From: Cyclospora cayetanensis
Taxonomy: Eukaryota; Apicomplexa; Conoidasida; Eucoccidiorida; Eimeriidae
Assembly (NCBI RefSeq): GCF_002999335.1
Contig: NW_020312248.1
Span: forward strand, 1 to 30,092
Reading direction: 5' to 3'
Length of the DNA stretch: 30,092 bases
A program made the translations under genes and the position numbers. Position 1 is the stretch's first letter; the number at the start of each line of letters is the position of its first letter. The notes under the pieces are model-generated. The model ran no database searches and was not told the origin of the DNA. It saw only the letters and a program-made list of their open reading frames with translations. Below are positions 1-10,900 of the stretch, one piece after another.

Positions 1-160
<160 letters not shown>

Positions 161-210
161 GTATTTGTTCGTGCATCAACAACCGAGGCAGCAGCGATAA
201 AAATCCTTAA

Positions 211-3200
211 AACGCATCACGACTGTGGGCAATCCTTGTGGTGCTGCATCGCGCACTGCAGGCCCTTAGCGCTTTAATTGCTGAAAGGAAGCAAGCGTCT
301 GCGCTTGCTGCTGAAGCAGTTTCTGTAGCAGCGCTTGTTTCTGCGTCTGCCGATTCGGCGAAAAAAGATGCGGCAGCTCCAACTGCCACAGTTCCCACAG
401 CAGCGGGAGCAGCAGCAACTGCTGCCCACTCTACGCTTCTTGCCGCAGAGAAGGCCAGAGGCGTTTTTACAGCTTCGTCGCGCTCTCCTACTGGCGCGTG
501 TGGAGATGTAGGAGCAGAAGAGCATACGCATTCGAGGAGTGCACTCGCACCAGCACCCCCAGCACAAGCGACAGCTGGCACTGGGGAGGAGGCTTCTGCT
601 GCAGACAGCGTATCTCCTTCGGAGGTGTCTCCCAGCAAGCCAAGCATCCAGCAAGTGCCGCGAACGGATGGCGCTTGCAGAAAGGAGGGGGGGAAAAGCG
701 CAGCGCAGCAGACACTTCCCGAAGAGCAGTGCGAAGGTTTGCAGCAGCAAGTGCGCCTCAAAAACAAGCCGCTCAAAAGGAAGGAGACGCTGCTGCTGAG
801 GCGTCCACAAGAGGCTCTCAGCAGCAACAGCTACTCATTTGAAGCTGCAGGAGGAGCAGTCGAAGCGGCAGCCGCTTTTCAACAACAAGAGCAACAGCAA
901 CAAGAGCAGCAACAAGAGCAGCAGCATCAGATGAGCGGCTGCTCAGAGATTCCATCTGATGCAGCTGCAGCAGCAGCAGCGGCGGCAGAGGCGTGCCCTT
1001 TTCTTTCTGCTACTTCCGGCGTGCCAACTCGAAGCCTCTTGGTTCCTCTCGAAACTGTCGTCTCTCTGCAGGCAGTGTCGAAGATGCAGCAGCAAGACAA
1101 GCTGCTCCTCCCTCTAGCCTCTCCGACGCATGCCCTGCTGCCGCCTCAGCGCTCGGCTTCAGCTGAAGGAGATCTCGCTCTCTGGACGTGTAAAAAGGGG
1201 AGCAGCATGCGCAGAACGCATCTCAAGCAGCGGCAGAAGCGCAGCTGCGTGAGGCGCAGTGCCTCATCCCCCTTCAACTTCACCCCCTTTCCTCTGAGCA
1301 CGCGTCTGCTCAAGCCCTCGCGTTCTCCATCGCCTTCCCACAGCTGCACTGGCAGCAGCAGCTGCCGCAGCAGCAGCCGCTCGGTGGGGGAAGACACAGA
1401 GACTTCGCTGACTGCAACTGCAGCAGCTGCACAAGTGGCTCACGAGTCGGCAAGCTGGAACCTCTCGCCTCGTGCTCCGTACGAGCATTCCAGGGAGCAG
1501 CAGCAGCAAGAAAAAGAGCAGCAAGAAAAAGCGCAGCAAGAAAAAGCGCAGCAAGAAAAAGAGCAGCAAGAAAAAGCGCAGCAAGAAAAAGAGCAGCAAG
1601 AAAAAGAGCAGCAAGAGCAAGAGCAAGAGCAAGAGCAAGAAAAAGCGCAGCAAGAGCAACGGACGAAGGCACTTATGACGCCATCTGATGAGACTCTTGC
1701 CAGCTTCTCTGCGACAGTCGATACAAAAGCAAGAAGAGCAGTGCAGTCTGTAGGGATGTTGCAGCAGTTTGGGGGGGAAGAAGCAGCCGCCGAAGGACTG
1801 AAAAGCGTTGGAGTCAGCTCTGAGGAGCTCAGCCAGCAGGTGTCTGCACCAGGCAGAGCTTCTTTGAGCGTCTGCACGTATGCCAGCAGCACCAGCGACA
1901 GGAGTAGTCTCTCCAGCAGTGTGCCTTTCAGCCCTCGAAACAATTTTAACTTCTCAAGCGCAAGGCAGCAGCCACATCAGCTGCTGCCACTGCTCTCGCT
2001 CGAAGACGAGAACCTCTTAGAGGGCAGCATAGCCTACGAGGCTGCAAGACAGACGCTGAAGGTGAGGTGCTGCTGCTGCCTTAGTGCTGATGCTGCTGCC
2101 TTAGTACTGATGCTGCTGCCTTAGTACTGATGCTGCTGCCTTAGTACTGATGCTGCTGCCTTAGTGCTGCTGCTGCTGCCTCAGTGCTGATGCTGCTGCC
2201 TTAGTACTGATGCTGCTGCCTTAGTGCTGCTGCTGCTGCCTTAGTGCTGATGCTGCTGCCTTAGTACTGATGCTGCTGCCTTAGTACTGATACTGCTGCC
2301 TTAGTGCTGCTATGGCGGATCTTGCTGCTCCGTCTGTACACGGAGACGAATTTAATGAATTCCTTGCTGCTTTGCCTCTTCGTCCATGCGCATGCTGTGT
2401 CTCAGCGGGCAGCAGCAGCTGCTTGCTGCGAGGGAGTTTCTTCGCCTGCAGCGGTAACGGATGCAGCCGCTGAAGCTCTGCTGCAGCACATGCAGCAGCA
2501 GCTGCTGCAGCATCATTGCCGCTTGCGGCGTTTGACTCCCCACGGCTCAGGTGTCTTGGATCCGCTCACCAGCCCCCAAAGCAACGCTTCCTCTGAGGTG
2601 TCTGTACACCGCAGCGGCAGCAGCGACGGGAAGCACGATCCCCTGCTTTCGCAGCTGCGGCAGGCTCTGGAGGAAGCAGCCGAAACGTGCTCTCGGTTGC
2701 TTCCTTCTCCACAGGAGAATGAGGCGCAAAAGCAGCAGCAGCAGCAGCACGAGGTGAACCCCCTGAGTCTATCAGAGTGCGCGGGGAGACGACGCGCCGA
2801 GACGTCGGCAGCAGCAGCAGCAGAGGCGCTGCTGCTGCAGCGCAACAAGATCTGTGAGCTGCAGCAGAGACTGGCTCTTCTCACTGCGTCTATGGAAACA
2901 AGTCCTTTACAGCTCGCTACAGCAGCAGCAAGAACCACTCCCGCGGCTGCAAGCGCTGCACCCTGTGCAGCAGTAGCAGCAGCTGTCTCTGCTGCAGGGC
3001 AGATACCAGACTCACCACTGACAGGCACAACAAAGCCTGCTCCGAGAGCAGTGGTGTCTCTTGCAGACTGCATGCGGTCTCTTACGCTGCAGCAGGAGTC
3101 TTTGGAGAGGCTTCGCGACAGCGCCTTTCCAGCCACGGAGAGAGCAGCAGCAGCAGCAGCAAATGCTGCTGCTTCATCTGCTCCTGCAGCAGACACTGGC

Positions 3201-5081
3201 GAGCCGCTGCAGGGAGCACACGATCCTGAACAGTTACCGCTGAACTCGGAGCTGCCGCAGCTGCGAATCCAGCGAGTCGATAAATCCAGCGATGTCGATT
3301 CTTTACTGGCAGAAGTGCTGCAGGGTAGCGACCACGCGCCGCATGCATGCAGCCCACTGCTGTCTGAACTCGATTCTATGCCAGGAGCAACGCCTTCTGA
3401 CTGCGCAACGCTAGCAGTCGCAACTACCAACACAATCGCCACACCAACTGCTGCTTTCGACTGCCCTGTTCTACCCTCCACCTCAGAAAGCCTCTCCCCC
3501 AGAGATTTTCAGCCTCAGCACCGACAAGAGCACCAGCACCAACAAGAGCACCAGCACCAACAAGAGCACCAGCACCAACAAGAGCACCAGCACCAACAAG
3601 AGCACCAGCACCAACAAGAGCACCAGCACCAACAACAAAAGCAACACCAACAAGAGCACCAGCACCAACAAGAGCACCAGCACCAACAAGAGCACCAGCA
3701 GCACCAACAAGAGCAGCAGCACCAACAAAAGCAGCACCAACAAAAGCAGCATTCGCCACGCATAAATACAGCAGCAAGCTGCCGCTGTGGGCGTGAGATG
3801 TTAGTGGAGCCACAAGGGCAGCAACCTCCGTGGCGTGGATACCCCTCCAGCAGCGTTAGCAGCAACAAGATCGGTTTTTTGTTTCCTTCGCGGCGAGAGA
3901 CTACTCAGGGGAATCTTCTTCTTGCAGAGGAGCTGTCTGTCTCTCAAGGCGAGACTCCGAAGGCAGCGCAAATGGAGGCTGCCGCTTTTGAAGCGGAAGC
4001 TCTCCAGCACAGCTCAATAGGCGACAGCGTGTCACGTCAGGAGCAGCAACAACAACAGCCACTGCGAGAACAAGTGTATTACTTTCCGCAGCAGCAGCAA
4101 CAACTGCAACAACAACTGCACCACCAAAAGCAACAACAACAACTGCAACAACAACACCTGCAGTTCGTGAGCTCGGCGCAGAAGGAAGTGTGGCGCATGC
4201 AGCACCAGCATCTGGTGCAACAGCAGAAGCTGCTGCTGCAAGACAGTCCATGGCAGTGTAACCCGTGGATATCTTCTCCTGCCTGGAAGGGTCCAAGTCA
4301 GCAGCAGCAGCACCCGCAAGTTCAGCAGCAGCAGCAGCAAGTTCAGCAGCATCACCAAGAGCAGCAGCAGCAGCTGCTACTTCTGTCGCCGCCGCTGCTT
4401 CATAGGCCTTACCAAGCCTGCGGAAGCGAGCAGCACAAGCCCAAGCGGAGAGGCTGTGCAGCTGATTCGAATTACCGGCAGCACAGCAGCAGCAGCTGCT
4501 GCATGAGCAGCAGCAGCAGCAGCTCGGGAGCCTCTCTACCAGCCTTCAATGCACTGTCCTTTAGCGTACCCCCCCTGCATTCGGCTGTAGCGACACCCTG
4601 CAGCACGCTATCCTCTCCCGCCTCCTCGCGAGCCGTGAGCACCGATACACAGCAGCAGCAACAGCAGCAAGTGCTGCTGCTTCAGCAGCAGCTGAGGAGG
4701 CAGCTGGCGAGCCGCTCTGCTTCTCTACCAGCCCTTCCAAGGGTCCGTGAGTGGTTCTTAGGCTCGCGGCAGCCTCATCCCTTGCTCTCCGGAGGAGCAG
4801 CGGCTGCTGCATCGCCCTCGCAGCGTCTGGAGGAGCAGCAGCATCCGCTATCGCATGCATGCAGAGGCATGCAACGGCTGCGCTCCTTGCCAGTCATCAG
4901 CAGCAGCGATTCCGAGCAGAAGAAGAGGCCAGCGGCGGCTGCTGCTGCTGCAACAGCAGTGAAGGATACGCAGCCAGCGCAGTATCTGCCGAGAAAAGTC
5001 TCTGCAAGACACTCGCCTGCACCGCTGTTAGCGCCCAAAGGCGCAGCCGTCGCTGCCTCCTGGCTATTGAGTCCATCCTAA
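211..5081 (+). CDS. Gln/Ala-rich protein of unknown function (two exons; 5' end unresolved)
   Basis: I do not recognise a family. Exon 1 is open from the TAA at 208-210 to 2061, where AAG is followed by a GTGAGG donor. Exon 2 resumes at 2406 after TCTCAG and ends at the TAA at 5079-5081. Both junctions are phase 0, so the frames join. Exon 2 encodes 891 aa and exon 1 at least 600. There is no ATG in this frame before 931, so translation either starts in an exon left of the window, enters at an acceptor such as CAG at 259-261, or begins at 931. The protein is mostly poly-Gln and poly-Ala, with a pentapeptide QQEK(A/E) repeat (about 1498-1650) and a hexapeptide HQHQQE repeat (about 3531-3750) between Ser/Leu-rich stretches. 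A Lys/Arg-rich patch (about 750-810) could be a nuclear signal. Alternative: exon 2 is a separate gene starting at ATG 2355. Coding status is likely; the exact model is uncertain. Confidence 0.6.
1498..1651 (+). repeat. 15-bp coding minisatellite encoding QQEK(A/E)
   Basis: GAGCAGCAAGAAAAA and GCGCAGCAAGAAAAA units alternate in frame, giving a highly charged Gln/Glu/Lys tract that ends in an EQ dipeptide run. The units are almost identical at DNA level, which indicates recent slippage or unequal-exchange expansion inside the exon. Confidence 0.9.
2062..2405 (+). other. Candidate intron carrying a 20-bp minisatellite
   Basis: The intron runs from the GTGAGG donor at 2062 to the CTCAG acceptor ending at 2405, both phase 0. 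Positions 2071-2310 are twelve uninterrupted 20-bp units with consensus TGCTGCTGCCTTAGTACTGA. The units contain TAG and TGA in some frames, which fits non-coding sequence. Downstream, 2355-2405 can be read as a signal-peptide-like start, the competing interpretation. Confidence 0.65.
2071..2310. repeat. Minisatellite, 20 bp x 12
   Basis: There are twelve exact-length head-to-tail copies of TGCTGCTGCCTTAGTACTGA. Variation is confined mostly to the ACTGA/GCTGA/GCTGC ending. Confidence 0.97.
3531..3750 (+). repeat. 18-bp coding minisatellite encoding HQHQQE
   Basis: In-frame copies of CACCAGCACCAACAAGAG, first contiguous (3531-3638) and then interspersed with AAGCAACACCAACAAGAG-type variants and shorter HQQ units. 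Very low divergence suggests recent expansion. The encoded tract is His/Gln/Glu-rich. Confidence 0.9.
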
Positions 5082-5539
5082 GACACGAATAGGTGGCAAA
5101 TAGCATCCCCCCTTCCCTCCACTTCTTTCTTGGCGCATGCAACCAGCCTCGTGTCTGCAACGCCTCCCTTCCCTCGCCAGCTTGATACGCGACGCGCGTC
5201 AATAATCCTCTACGATGGGCAGGAGGGTGACATCTAAGGGATGTGTTTTCTTCCCTCTTTACCTTGGAATTTGGCATCTGTACTTTGTAGCCACACACTA
5301 CGCTTTCCGCAACGCCTCGTGCCTGTGGATCGTGGTGCTGCTACCACAACAGCCTTACACTCCGCTTCCCACGATCGTGTGTAGCTGCCCACCCTTCCTG
5401 CATACTCCAGTCCATTGCTTGACCTCCCACCACGGCTTTTTGCACTTTTTTCGTCTCAATCCATATCGAGTTGCATTGCACATGCGGAGATACATAGATA
5501 CGCAAACGCCACCTGCATCCAGGTGTTTAAAAAACACAT

Positions 5540-5750
5540 AACTCCATACCCCCCCATTCACCCTCCTAACTCCATACCCCCCCATTCACCTTCCTAACTC
5601 CATACCCACCCATTCACCCTCCTAACTCCATACCCACCCATTCACCCTCCTAACTCCATACCCCCCCATTCACCTTCCTAACTCCATACCCACCCATTCA
5701 CCTTCCTAACTCCATACCCACCCGTTCACCTTCCTAACTACCTACCCGCC
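5540..5750. repeat. 28-bp tandem repeat, 7 copies plus a degenerate eighth
   Basis: Units start at 5540, 5568, 5596, 5624, 5652, 5680 and 5708, each of the form AACTCCATACCCNCCC followed by ATTCACCYTCCT. A decayed copy begins at 5736. It is non-coding, pyrimidine-rich and adjacent to the 3' end of the Gln-rich gene. Confidence 0.95.
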
Positions 5751-6034
5751 CACCTTGTTGCCTACCTATCCAATGGGGAGCCTCTTGCCTCCTTTTGGCA
5801 TTGACGCCAGTTGCGGCAGCTGCTCTCACTGCCCTCTCCCCTTCCCTTCCCTCTTTCCTTGCCTGCCTGCCCCTAGGCAGTGTGTGTAAACATGGGCAAT
5901 CCAGATAGAGACAGTCTCTGTACTCCTGTCTTCTTCGAAAAGTGGCACGCGTTTGCGCGCACCCGAAGGAGAACCAACCTCTCCACAAAGGACCAACGCA
6001 AAAACGGCATTCTCCAGAGGAGGGAAGGGGCCTG

Positions 6035-6080
6035 TAGTGTCGTGTCGTGTCGCGTAGTGTAGTGTAGTGTTGTGTACTGT
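6035..6080. repeat. Degenerate GTGTY / GTAGT tract
   Basis: Pentamer-like GTGTC, GTGTA and GTGTT steps run together with little other sequence. This is a simple-sequence tract with no sign of function. Confidence 0.7.
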
Positions 6081-7224
6081 TGTGGGAAGACGCATTCCCC
6101 TTCTTATTTTTACAAGGCCGACATGAGTGTCTCCTGGATAGACGCTGCTAAGCGGGAGCCGCAAGGGAAGCGTCTCTCATTTTCTCGTTCGCGTGTGATG
6201 CGAAGTGCATTTCATATACCTCCTAAAGACAATGCTGCTTGCATGCGCCTTACTATATATGTGCGCTCGCGAGGGCCCTTGTCTGATCCATCACAACAAG
6301 AACGAAAATGCATTATCTGCTTCTTTGACTCTCGCTTCGCTGAGCGCGTATCCAGTTCGAAACGTCGATCGAGCAACAAGAGCACCCCCGCCTACACACC
6401 AGCCTGGGTGTGGTGGCTGCTGCTGCTTCTCCCCCTCCCTCCCCCTGAATGCCAGAGAGGCTTCTGCCTGCTCTAAAGAGCTCTACTGCGTGAAAACAAA
6501 CCTGAAAAAGAGGGTGCGCATCAGTGCACCCCACATACAGGGGGAAAGGGGGAGTATCCAAGGAAGTTCAGGCTAGTGCCCACGCAGCACTGTAAACCAA
6601 AGTCGCGCCTCGGAAGACATGCGTGCATGCCTGGCTTGGGTAGGGAACGAAGGCAGCATGAAGTGCACGCCGGTAGATGCATGCGCGCATGGTTTATGTG
6701 CGCCTTCTTGGGTGCATGCAACGTGGGTAAACATGCATGCACGCATGGATTCTGGTCGCAGGCAGAAGCGGATAATAGTTTCTTCTCCTCCCTTTCCCCG
6801 TGTCGAGGTGAACCCGACTCCTCTGCGCACCCAAATAGTGCTCGTCGTCCACTACTAAATCCTAATATTCTGCTGTGTGGGGTAAGAGGACTGCGTTTCT
6901 TTCCTGATTCGCCTTGCATCCAAATACACCTCTACGCGGGTGTGCAGTATACGTATATATATGTATAATATATATGTAATAGGTATAAGGTGTCCACACG
7001 CCTGTGTGCAAGCATTGCGGTGCATGCACCGATAGGAAGGCGTGCCTAGACTTGGCTAGGCACGCGCGAGCACCTCGCAATACGCAGAAAAATCCCTCTA
7101 TACGAAGCTACTACCGCTACTACTATGCCATCGCTGCCGACGGGCCGCTTGGCACCCAAAGAAATCCTAGTAAATATTCATGCACCGAGCAAGAAACGCA
7201 TATGTGCGTGTTTTTTTCGCATGC

Positions 7225-7315
7225 GGAGAGAGAGCGAGAGGCAGGGTGTGCATGCGCGCGAAAGAGAGAGAGAGATCGAGATATATATGGAGAGAGATAT
7301 ATATATAGAGAGAAA
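7225..7315. repeat. GA/TA-rich microsatellite
   Basis: Runs of GAGAGA and TATATA alternate (AGAGAGAGAGATCGAGATATATATGG and neighbours, described here in part). The sequence is simple and non-coding. Confidence 0.8.
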
Positions 7316-7470
7316 GCACTCAAGCGTGTGCACCTACGATGCGTGAGCATACACCCCCACCCCGTTTCAGATCACACCGTGCTTTGTTTGCATGCCTCTA
7401 CCCCGCCTAAATGCATGCAGCAGTTTCGCATTGGCTGGCAGCAGGCCGTTCCTTTGCGTGTGTCGGGTGT

Positions 7471-7494
7471 TGCATGCATGCATGCATGCATGCA
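7471..7494. repeat. (TGCA)6 self-complementary run
   Basis: Six head-to-tail TGCA units are followed by TGCC/TGCT variants. The tract is fully self-complementary and contains overlapping GCATGC sites. It lies about 230 bp beyond the stop codon of the ApiAP2 gene. Confidence 0.95.
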
Positions 7495-7721
7495 TGCCTG
7501 CCTGCTTGCTCTGTAGTTCCCCATCCATCCCTCCCCCGTCCTGCTGACTGCAGCAGCCGCATGCAGGAAAAGTGGACGTGCAGTGTCAGAGCAAGCGGAA
7601 GGAAAGCTCTTCGGCGCCAAGGAGGGAGTTCGTGCGCAGAGACACCCAGCGCATGCAGCCGCGAAGGCTGCTGCGACGGGGAAGAGCAACAGACCATGCA
7701 TGCAGACATGGCAGCCCCCTC

Positions 7722-7921
7722 TTAGGCAGCAGCTGGAATCTCGTCTCCGGTGTCTTCAGCGGTGCGTTCACTCGCTTGCGATGCGCCTGGAGCCGTCATG
7801 TCTGCCGTCACTTGCTGCAGTTTCTCGACATGTTGAATGGGAGTGGTGAAGGTCGTTGAAGCCGCCTCTGCGGTGACAGCCGCTGTCGCCAGATCACAGC
7901 CAGGAGTCGCAAGCTCTTCGC

Positions 7922-7954
<33 letters not shown>

Positions 7955-10900
7955 TCTCCTCCTGCGCCTCTGGTTGTAGCTGGGATCGCTGCTGCAAGGC
8001 ATCCCCAAAGAGGCACTTGGATCGCGAAGAGGGGCCGTCCTGTGCATGCAAGTCGGAGACTGCTGCTGAAGCGCCACTTCCGGAGGCTCCTTCGAGCAAA
8101 CCGTTGTTTGCAGGAGGCGACTGCCCGTGGGAGACAGCCACGGAGGTTGCAGGAGAGGCAGTTGCCGCCTTGGCTATTGCGGAAGGGGGGGGAGCGAGGC
8201 GCGCCTCGTCGCACTCCGCTGCGCGTGCTGCTAACGACTGCTGCAGCGCAGGGGGCCCTTGCTGCTGGTCGCCACGAGCAGCAGCAGCAGCAGCAGCAGC
8301 TGCAGCAGCAGTGGCTGCTGTCGCGAGGGGGAGGGGGCTGTGGGGAGCCGCTGCTGCTGCTGCGTCTAGAGGAAGTACGCCAGAGATTCCAAAAGCAGAG
8401 GCTCCAGGAGACACGCCGACGAGGCTCTGACTGAAAGGCAGCAATCCTGCAGCCATGTGCTGCTGTTGCAAGCCTGCTCCGCCCCCCCCGAGCGCTGAGG
8501 CAGCAGCTGCAGCCGCTGCAGCTGCTGCGAGATCGCCCTGCTGCTGCTGCTGTTCGTGCGCTGTACCAGGGGGCCCCAATCCAGCGGCAGCAGCAGCTGC
8601 TGCTGCTGCAGCTGCACTGTCTTGCGCATGCGCAGCAGCGGCACTGCCCTCCAACGTCTGCTGCTGCTGCTGCAGCTGCAGCGCTTCAAAGTTTGGCCTT
8701 TGAACGAGCAGCACTTTGATGATCCGCATGAGCTGCGCGTGGGGGAGCTGCTGCAGCAGCTGCTTCTTCGCAATCGAGGGATACAGGAGATTCAGGTAGA
8801 ATACAAGTTCTTTCAAACGCGCGGAGTGGAATACAAACAAGACGTGCGATTCCAAAGCCCCTAAGATTTCGGATAAGAACGAATCCGCAGGCGGCGCCGC
8901 CGCTGCCGCCGCTGCCGCTTGAGGCGTTGGGGGGCCCCCCCCCGCCGCTCCGGGGGGCCCCCCGCCCCCCTGGACGGCTGACGCGGAGACACCCGTCGCG
9001 CCTCCGAGATAGCTCACACCCAGAGTGCTCAGCGGAGGCTGCTGCTGCGGAATCAAACCTCCCCCCCCGCCAGCTCCAACCGCTGAAGCTGCATCTGCCG
9101 GTATAGCCGTTGCGGTAGGTTCCGCTGCAGACGCACTGTTGCTGCTGCTGCCGCTGCTTCCTGCATGCGAGGAGCCTGCTCCTTGCTCTGCTCCTTGCTC
9201 TGCTCCCGCCGGCAGTGGTGGGGTCGTTGTTGCTGGTGTCGCTGCGGCGCCAGCGGCAGCGCCACCTCCGCCGATGGCGGGGATGCCTGCCGCCGCGGCA
9301 GACAGCGAAGTTTCCAGGAAGTTGCGCAGGGAGAAGAGGAGAAAGATCACGATCTCCTTGTACAGTCCTAAGCTGTCTGCTCCCGGTGCTGCTGCTGCCT
9401 GCTGCTGCAGCAAGCCAAGGGGGCCCCCCCCCCCGGGCGGAGCCGCGCCGGGGGGCCCCCCCCCTCCCCCCCCGCCTCCGAAAGCGCCACCGAGACTTGC
9501 GGCAGCCGCCACTGCAGCCGCTGCATTCTGCGGATTGCCTGCAGCAGCGGCAAGCTGCGGAGCAGTCATGAGATGCATAAACATGCCACTCCCGTCAGAA
9601 GAAGGAGCACCCAGGAAGGCTGGGTTGCCTGCAGGAAGGGGCCCTAAGGCGCCAAAACCATCAACAGGCACGCCAAACTTGTTCACAGACTGCACACACA
9701 AACACACACACGTCAAACGGGCGGATGTACACCGGCAGATACACGTGCGGGCAGACATACACAGAGAGAGAGGGAGAGATAGATATGCGATAGCAGACAG
9801 ACATGCGACAGCAGATAGATGGGCAGGCAGACATACATACACACACACAGATATACATACAGACAGAGAGACAGACTTGCAATGGCAGATTGATATACAA
9901 TAGCAGATAAATGTGCAAACAGATAGATGCACAATAGCAGATAAATGTGCAGACAGACATACACACACACAGACAGAGAGACAGACAGAGAGACAGACAT
10001 ACAAACAGATATACATACATACAGAGAGATATACATACATACACATATACATATAGACAGAGAGACAGATATACAATAGCAGATAAATATGCAGACAGAT
10101 ATTCAGAGACATACATACACACAATAGCAGAAAAATATGCAGACAGACATACGGACAGACAATAGCACAATAAAGCCAGCATAAAACACGCCCATATGCG
10201 GGAAAAACCGCAAACAAACAGAGACACATAGACACATGCATTTACAGATACACACATACACTCCTTAATCCCGCCACACTCCCAGTCAGTAACACAAGAA
10301 AGACTGCTCCCGCCTGCGATAATTTTAGAAAAGAAATCTTACGGCGAGCTCGAGAAGTGACGCAAAGGGAGAGGCTCCCGTGAAAAAAGGTGCACCGGAT
10401 ATCGCCTCGCTATTCCTGCAAAAAAAAGAAACACATGCATGCATGCATACATCCATATACACATCCATAAATATACAATCCATAAATATACACATCCACA
10501 CATATACACATCCACATATCTACACACCCATAAATATGTATATCCGTAAATATATAAATATGCACATCCACACATATACACATCCACATAAACATCCACA
10601 TCCACATAAACATCCACATCCACATAAACATCCACACCCACATAAACATCCACACCCACATGAATATACACATCCACATGAATATACACATCCAAAAAAA
10701 TGCAGCCTCCGTGGCGATGATGGATAGATGCTTGCACGCATCTCTCTACCCATGCGTGAGCGAGCTGCGTGTAGGAGCGCTCTGCGCAGCCTTGCATGGC
10801 TGTGCTTCACTACGATTCGCCATGCTTTCGCCGCATATCCGTTTCCGAGAGCGCTAAGAGGAGCGTCGTCAGAATGCGAAGTACTAGAGTGTGTCTCTAA

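Larger units (their letters stand above)
5082..7721. other. Intergenic region between convergent genes; no gene seen
   Basis: This 2.6-kb stretch separates the 3' end of the Gln-rich gene from the 3' end of the ApiAP2 gene. All reading frames are short and lack domain-like content or paired splice sites. It holds a 28-bp tandem array (5540-5750), a degenerate GTGTY tract (about 6035-6080), many TGCATGCA motifs (6620-7700), an AT-rich patch (about 6945-6985), a GA/TA microsatellite (about 7225-7315) and a (TGCA)6 run at 7471-7494. Confidence 0.75.

Noticed and set aside
9690..10241. Upstream part of the long minus-strand frame (Cys/Leu/Tyr/Val-rich)
   Set aside because: It is translated microsatellite. 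A strong acceptor at 9690 and the phase-compatible 73-nt exon show it is intron.
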